DNA of 7,348 nt from assembly GCA_964355495.1 (NCBI GenBank), contig CAYHES010000126.1:1-7348 (forward strand), in the 5' to 3' direction. Below, one piece after another: positions 4,177 to 7,348 of the stretch. The stretch is from UBA6901 sp964355495 (lineage in GTDB: Bacteria > Pseudomonadota > Gammaproteobacteria > Acidiferrobacterales > UBA6901). The notes under the pieces are model-generated. The model saw only the letters and a list, made by a program, of their open reading frames with translations, was not told the DNA's origin and did no database searches. Every line of letters starts with the position of its first letter. Within the stretch, counting starts at the first letter, position 1. The position numbers and the translations under genes are program-made.

Positions 4177-6851
4177 TCCGGTTTCCCGCCCAGCCGCGCC
4201 AGGATCTCGCGCCTCAGGCAATCCTGCTGGGCGGACTCGGTGACGGCCTTGCCGTGGCGATCGGTGATGAAGAAAAAGTCCTCGGCGCGTTCGCCGTAGG
4301 TCGCGATCTTCGCCGTGGCGAGCCGCATCTGGCAGTGTTGCAGGGAGAGGGCCACCTGGTGCAGCAGCCCGGGACGATCCTGGGCCGTGATCTCCATGAT
4401 GGCCTGCATGCCGTTGAGTGCAAGACTGAAGTGAACGCGCGTCGCGATCGGGAAATGCTTGAGCGTACGCGGCATGACCGACTTGAGGAAGTCCCGACCC
4501 GGTTGCGGCGCGAGTACTTGTTCGCGCAGCGCCCGCGCCAACTGCGTCAATGCGCGTGCATCGTTCACCGGCTGCATGGCATGGTCCAGCACCACGAAGG
4601 TATCGAGCGCAAAGCCGAAGCGCGTGGTGTGAATGCGCGCGTCCATGATGGTGAGATTGAGCCGGTCGAAGCCGCCGGTGAGCACGGCGAACAGGTCGTC
4701 GCGGTCCGGTGTGTACACCAGGAACTCGGTGCCGCCGGCCTCGGGCTGATAGCGGGTGGCAACCAGTGGCAGTTCGGAAGCGGCCGTGCCGGTGATCTGT
4801 TCGGTGTGCCAGGCGAGCGCATCCGCGTCGTGACGCAGGAAATATTCCGCGTCCAGGCGCGACCAGTGTTGCTGCGTGAGTTCCGTGGCAATACCTCTTT
4901 GCGCCAGGATCTGGTGGGCCTCCGCCTGGAGTCCGGCGATGCGTGCCTCGACGTCCATGGGCGCGGCCAGGCCGCGACGCAGCGCGCGCAGGGTGGCGGC
5001 GTGCAATTCGGTAAGCAACCGGTCCTTCCATACATTCCAGACGTTGGGGCTGGTGGCGCGCATGTCCGCGACCGTGAGCAGATAAAGATGGTCGAGGCGT
5101 TCGGCGTCGCCCACCTGGCGCGCGAAACGCAGCACGACCTCCGGATCGTGGATGTCCTCGCGTTGCGCCACGTGCGACATGAGCAGGTGACGGCGTACCA
5201 GCCATGCGATGAAACGCGTGTCGTAGTCGCTCAGGCCATGCTGCCGGCAGAAGGCGATGACCTCGTGCTCGCCAAGCTCGGCGTGGTCGCCACCGCGGCC
5301 CTTGGCGATGTCGTGGAACAGTCCGGCGAGATACAGGCGTTCGGGCTTGACCACGTGCTGGATCAATTCGCTGGCAAACGGGAACTCGTGGCGGTATTCG
5401 GGCACGGTAAAGCGACGCAGGTTGCGCACCACGAACAGGGTATGCGCGTCCACGGTGTAGACGTGGAACAGGTCATGCTGCATCTGGCCGACAATGCGTC
5501 CGAACACCGGCAGGTAGGCACCGAGCACGCCGTAGGCGTTCATGCGCCGCAGCTCGTGGGTGATGCCGCGCGGCTGGCGCAGGATTTCCATGAACAGGCT
5601 GCGGCAGGCAAGATCGTTGCGGAACCGGGTGTTGATGCGCGGCAGGTTTTCGCGCAGCAGGCGGATGGTGGCGGCGCGCACGCCCTTGAGTTGCGGATGT
5701 TGTTGCAGGACCAGAAACAATTCGAGCAGCGCGAACGGCGCGCGCTCGAAGACGTTGCGGCGCGTCACCTCAAGAAAGTCGCCATGCGCCTGGAAACGCC
5801 GGTTGAGCGGGCGAATCTTCGCCTTGCCGCGTTGCAGGATGGCTTCCTGGAAGTGCTGCAGCAGAATTTCATTGAGCAGCGCCAGCTCCTTCACGCTGCG
5901 GTAGTAGCGCTTCATGAACAGCTCAACGGCGCGGATGCCGTCCTTGTCGCGGAAACCCATGTGCGTGGCGAGCGCGCGCTGGTGATCGAACAGCAACCGG
6001 TCCTCGCGCCGTTCGGCCAGGTAATGCACGCCGCAGCGCAACTGCGCGAGCAGGCGGCGGCCGCGATCGAGGCTGCGGTATTCCTTCTCGGTCAGGAATT
6101 CGAGCGCCACCAGGTCGTGCAGGCGCGCGGACCCGAACTGGCGTTGTGTCACCCAGGCGATCATCTGGATATCGCGCAGCCCGCCCGGACCCTCCTTGAT
6201 ATTGGGTTCCAGGTTGTAGGCGGTGTCATCGAAGCGCGCGTGACGCGCGCGCTGCTCGGCGAACTTGGCGGCGAAGAACTTGCGGCTTGGCCAGAGTTTT
6301 GCCGGACCGGTCCTGGCCTGCATGCTGGCGAACAGCGCCGGGTCGCCGAGCAGCAGGCGCGCCTCCATGAGGTTGGTGGCGACCGTGATGTCCTTTTTGG
6401 CCTCGGCCACGCAATCCTTGAGCGAGCGGGTGCTGTGGCCGACTTCCAGACCCATGTCCCAGAGAAACTGCAGGAACGCCTCGGCGAAGGGGCGCACGCG
6501 CTCGTGCGTGTCACGCTCCAACAGCAGGAGCAGGTCCACATCCGAACAGGGGTAGAGTTCGCCGCGCCCATAGCCGCCGACGGCCACCAGGGCGATGTTG
6601 GTGTTCGGATCGAGCAGGGACTGGTGCAGTGCCCAGGCGCGTGTGAGCAGTTCGTCGACCAGCCCGGCGTGCCGGCGCAGCAGGGTGTCGACATTCGTTC
6701 CGGTCTGGTACAGCTCACGCAGGACGGCGCGCCCATCGCGCAAGGCCGCGCGAAACAGCGCCAGCGATTGGATCGGCGAAGTCTTGCTGTCGCCGCGCAG
6801 TGCGGCGTCAAACAGGGCGCTATCGAAAATCCTTGGATCAGCGCTCGCCAT
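4149..6851 (-). CDS. glnD: bifunctional PII uridylyltransferase / uridylyl-removing enzyme
   Basis: GlnD is the cytoplasmic glutamine sensor that adds UMP to PII proteins (GlnB/GlnK) when glutamine is low and removes it when glutamine is high, so controlling glutamine synthetase and nitrogen-regulated transcription. The product is 900 residues, the usual size. The nucleotidyltransferase motif GGYGRGELYPCSDVD spans 92-106, with D104 and D106 as probable metal ligands. GPGGLRDIQMI (221-231) and the GlnD central region follow. The HD domain shows QHDLFHVYTVDAHT (458-471) and FHDIAKGRGGDHAELG (512-527), with H513/D514 for UMP removal. Two C-terminal ACT domains (about 706-790 and 816-893, the second with DRPGLLHQVA) should bind glutamine. 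The start ATG (6849-6851) has no strong Shine-Dalgarno. It lies 21 bases after the map stop, so the two are probably cotranscribed. No truncation or missing catalytic residue is seen. Confidence 0.97.
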   Translation of the reverse strand: MASADPRIFDSALFDAALRGDSKTSPIQSLALFRAALRDGRAVLRELYQTGTNVDTLLRRHAGLVDELLTRAWALHQSLLDPNTNIALVAVGGYGRGELYPCSDVDLLLLLERDTHERVRPFAEAFLQFLWDMGLEVGHSTRSLKDCVAEAKKDITVATNLMEARLLLGDPALFASMQARTGPAKLWPSRKFFAAKFAEQRARHARFDDTAYNLEPNIKEGPGGLRDIQMIAWVTQRQFGSARLHDLVALEFLTEKEYRSLDRGRRLLAQLRCGVHYLAERREDRLLFDHQRALATHMGFRDKDGIRAVELFMKRYYRSVKELALLNEILLQHFQEAILQRGKAKIRPLNRRFQAHGDFLEVTRRNVFERAPFALLELFLVLQQHPQLKGVRAATIRLLRENLPRINTRFRNDLACRSLFMEILRQPRGITHELRRMNAYGVLGAYLPVFGRIVGQMQHDLFHVYTVDAHTLFVVRNLRRFTVPEYRHEFPFASELIQHVVKPERLYLAGLFHDIAKGRGGDHAELGEHEVIAFCRQHGLSDYDTRFIAWLVRRHLLMSHVAQREDIHDPEVVLRFARQVGDAERLDHLYLLTVADMRATSPNVWNVWKDRLLTELHAATLRALRRGLAAPMDVEARIAGLQAEAHQILAQRGIATELTQQHWSRLDAEYFLRHDADALAWHTEQITGTAASELPLVATRYQPEAGGTEFLVYTPDRDDLFAVLTGGFDRLNLTIMDARIHTTRFGFALDTFVVLDHAMQPVNDARALTQLARALREQVLAPQPGRDFLKSVMPRTLKHFPIATRVHFSLALNGMQAIMEITAQDRPGLLHQVALSLQHCQMRLATAKIATYGERAEDFFFITDRHGKAVTESAQQDCLRREILARLGGKPDAATGPITF

Positions 6852-6872
6852 GCGGCACGACGGGGTGGCGGA

Positions 6873-7348
6873 TCAAGGTTCGTCGCCGGGCGCGACGGTC
6901 AGCACCTCGTGGCCGGATTCGGTTACGAGCACCGTGTGCTCCCACTGGGCGGAGAGCGAATGGTCGTGTGTCACCACCGTCCAGTTGTCCGGCAGGAGTT
7001 TCACTTCCTTGCGGCCGGCGTTGATCATGGGCTCGATGGTGAAGGTCATGCCCGCCACCAGCGGCATGCCGGTGCCGGGGCGGCCGTAATGCAGCACCTG
7101 CGGGTCTTCGTGAAAGTTGCGGCCGATGCCGTGCCCGCAGTACTCGCGTACCACCGAACAGCCGTTGGCCTCGGCGTGCTCCTGGACGGCGTGGCCGATA
7201 TCGCCGAGGCGCGTGCCCGGACGTACCAGGGCGATGCCCTTGAGCATGCACTCGCGGCTGACCTGGGCCAGGTGCTTCGCCTGGATGGACGGCTCGCCGA
7301 CAAAGAACATCTTGCTGGTGTCGCCATGGAATCCGTCCTTGATGACGG
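6873..7348 (-). CDS. map: type I methionine aminopeptidase, C-terminal part (N-terminus outside the window)
   Basis: Map removes the initiator methionine from new proteins in the cytoplasm using a two-metal centre. About 158 codons are present and the frame runs off the right edge; the first readable residues are VIKDGFHGDTSKMFF. An internal ATG at 7308-7310 is not the start. Metal ligands of the family are visible: D in HGDTS (7320-7322), H in EYCGHGIGR (7131-7133), E in TFTIEPMINAG (7032-7034) and E in WEHTVLV (6939-6941). The first Asp ligand (in the NIDVT-type motif) would lie just outside. The ending APGDEP is several residues shorter than the E. coli tail, which is a minor difference. 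The order map then glnD is typical of gammaproteobacteria, where map often faces away from rpsB-tsf; those genes would be expected beyond the right edge. Confidence 0.96.
   Translation of the reverse strand, partial: VIKDGFHGDTSKMFFVGEPSIQAKHLAQVSRECMLKGIALVRPGTRLGDIGHAVQEHAEANGCSVVREYCGHGIGRNFHEDPQVLHYGRPGTGMPLVAGMTFTIEPMINAGRKEVKLLPDNWTVVTHDHSLSAQWEHTVLVTESGHEVLTVAPGDEP

Noticed and set aside
3199..5205. Minus-strand open frame of 668 codons
   Set aside because: It overlaps glnD in another frame and runs antisense to the transporter gene. The product is rich in Arg, His, Gly and Ala without any recognisable domain, as expected of a shadow frame in GC-rich DNA, and both overlapped genes have strong family motifs.

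Overview
The window is high-GC DNA with closely packed genes and reads as a chromosomal housekeeping region of a gammaproteobacterium. The evidence is gene order. The left part carries nnr(yjeF)-tsaE(yjeE)-amiB and the right part, on the other strand, carries map-glnD. Both are well-known gammaproteobacterial clusters. The AMIN-amidase_3-LysM form of the amidase resembles the Pseudomonas-type AmiB. Genus cannot be fixed from this window.

Left block (1-2667, + strand): the 3' part of the NAD(P)HX dehydratase gene overlaps tsaE by 11 bp, and tsaE overlaps the amidase gene by 4 bp (ATGA), so this looks like one translationally coupled operon. TsaE is the ATPase of the tRNA t6A complex and AmiB is a septal peptidoglycan amidase. 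The usual next gene, mutL, is absent. Middle (2668-4131, + strand): after a 117-bp gap, which may hold a 25-codon leader ORF, comes an 11-TM-type sodium:amino-acid symporter of the NSS/SNF family. Right block (4149-7348, - strand): glnD (PII uridylyltransferase) lies downstream of the truncated map (methionine aminopeptidase) and converges on the transporter gene with 17 bp between stop codons.

The most unusual signal is inside tsaE. Between the first helix and the Walker A strand sits an extra segment of about 150 bp (about 49 residues). It is made of repeats and short palindromes: three units each begin CGAC and carry a hairpin centred on CATGGATG, interleaved with two copies of a second hairpin-forming repeat. 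Removing it leaves a protein of ordinary TsaE length. The segment keeps the frame, has no stop codon on the minus strand and only one on the plus strand. It therefore looks like a palindromic repeat element that settled in frame in an essential gene, comparable in principle to the Rickettsia palindromic elements. Lesser points are a local GC drop within the catalytic part of the amidase gene, the mutL synteny break, and an inverted repeat around the glnD stop codon.
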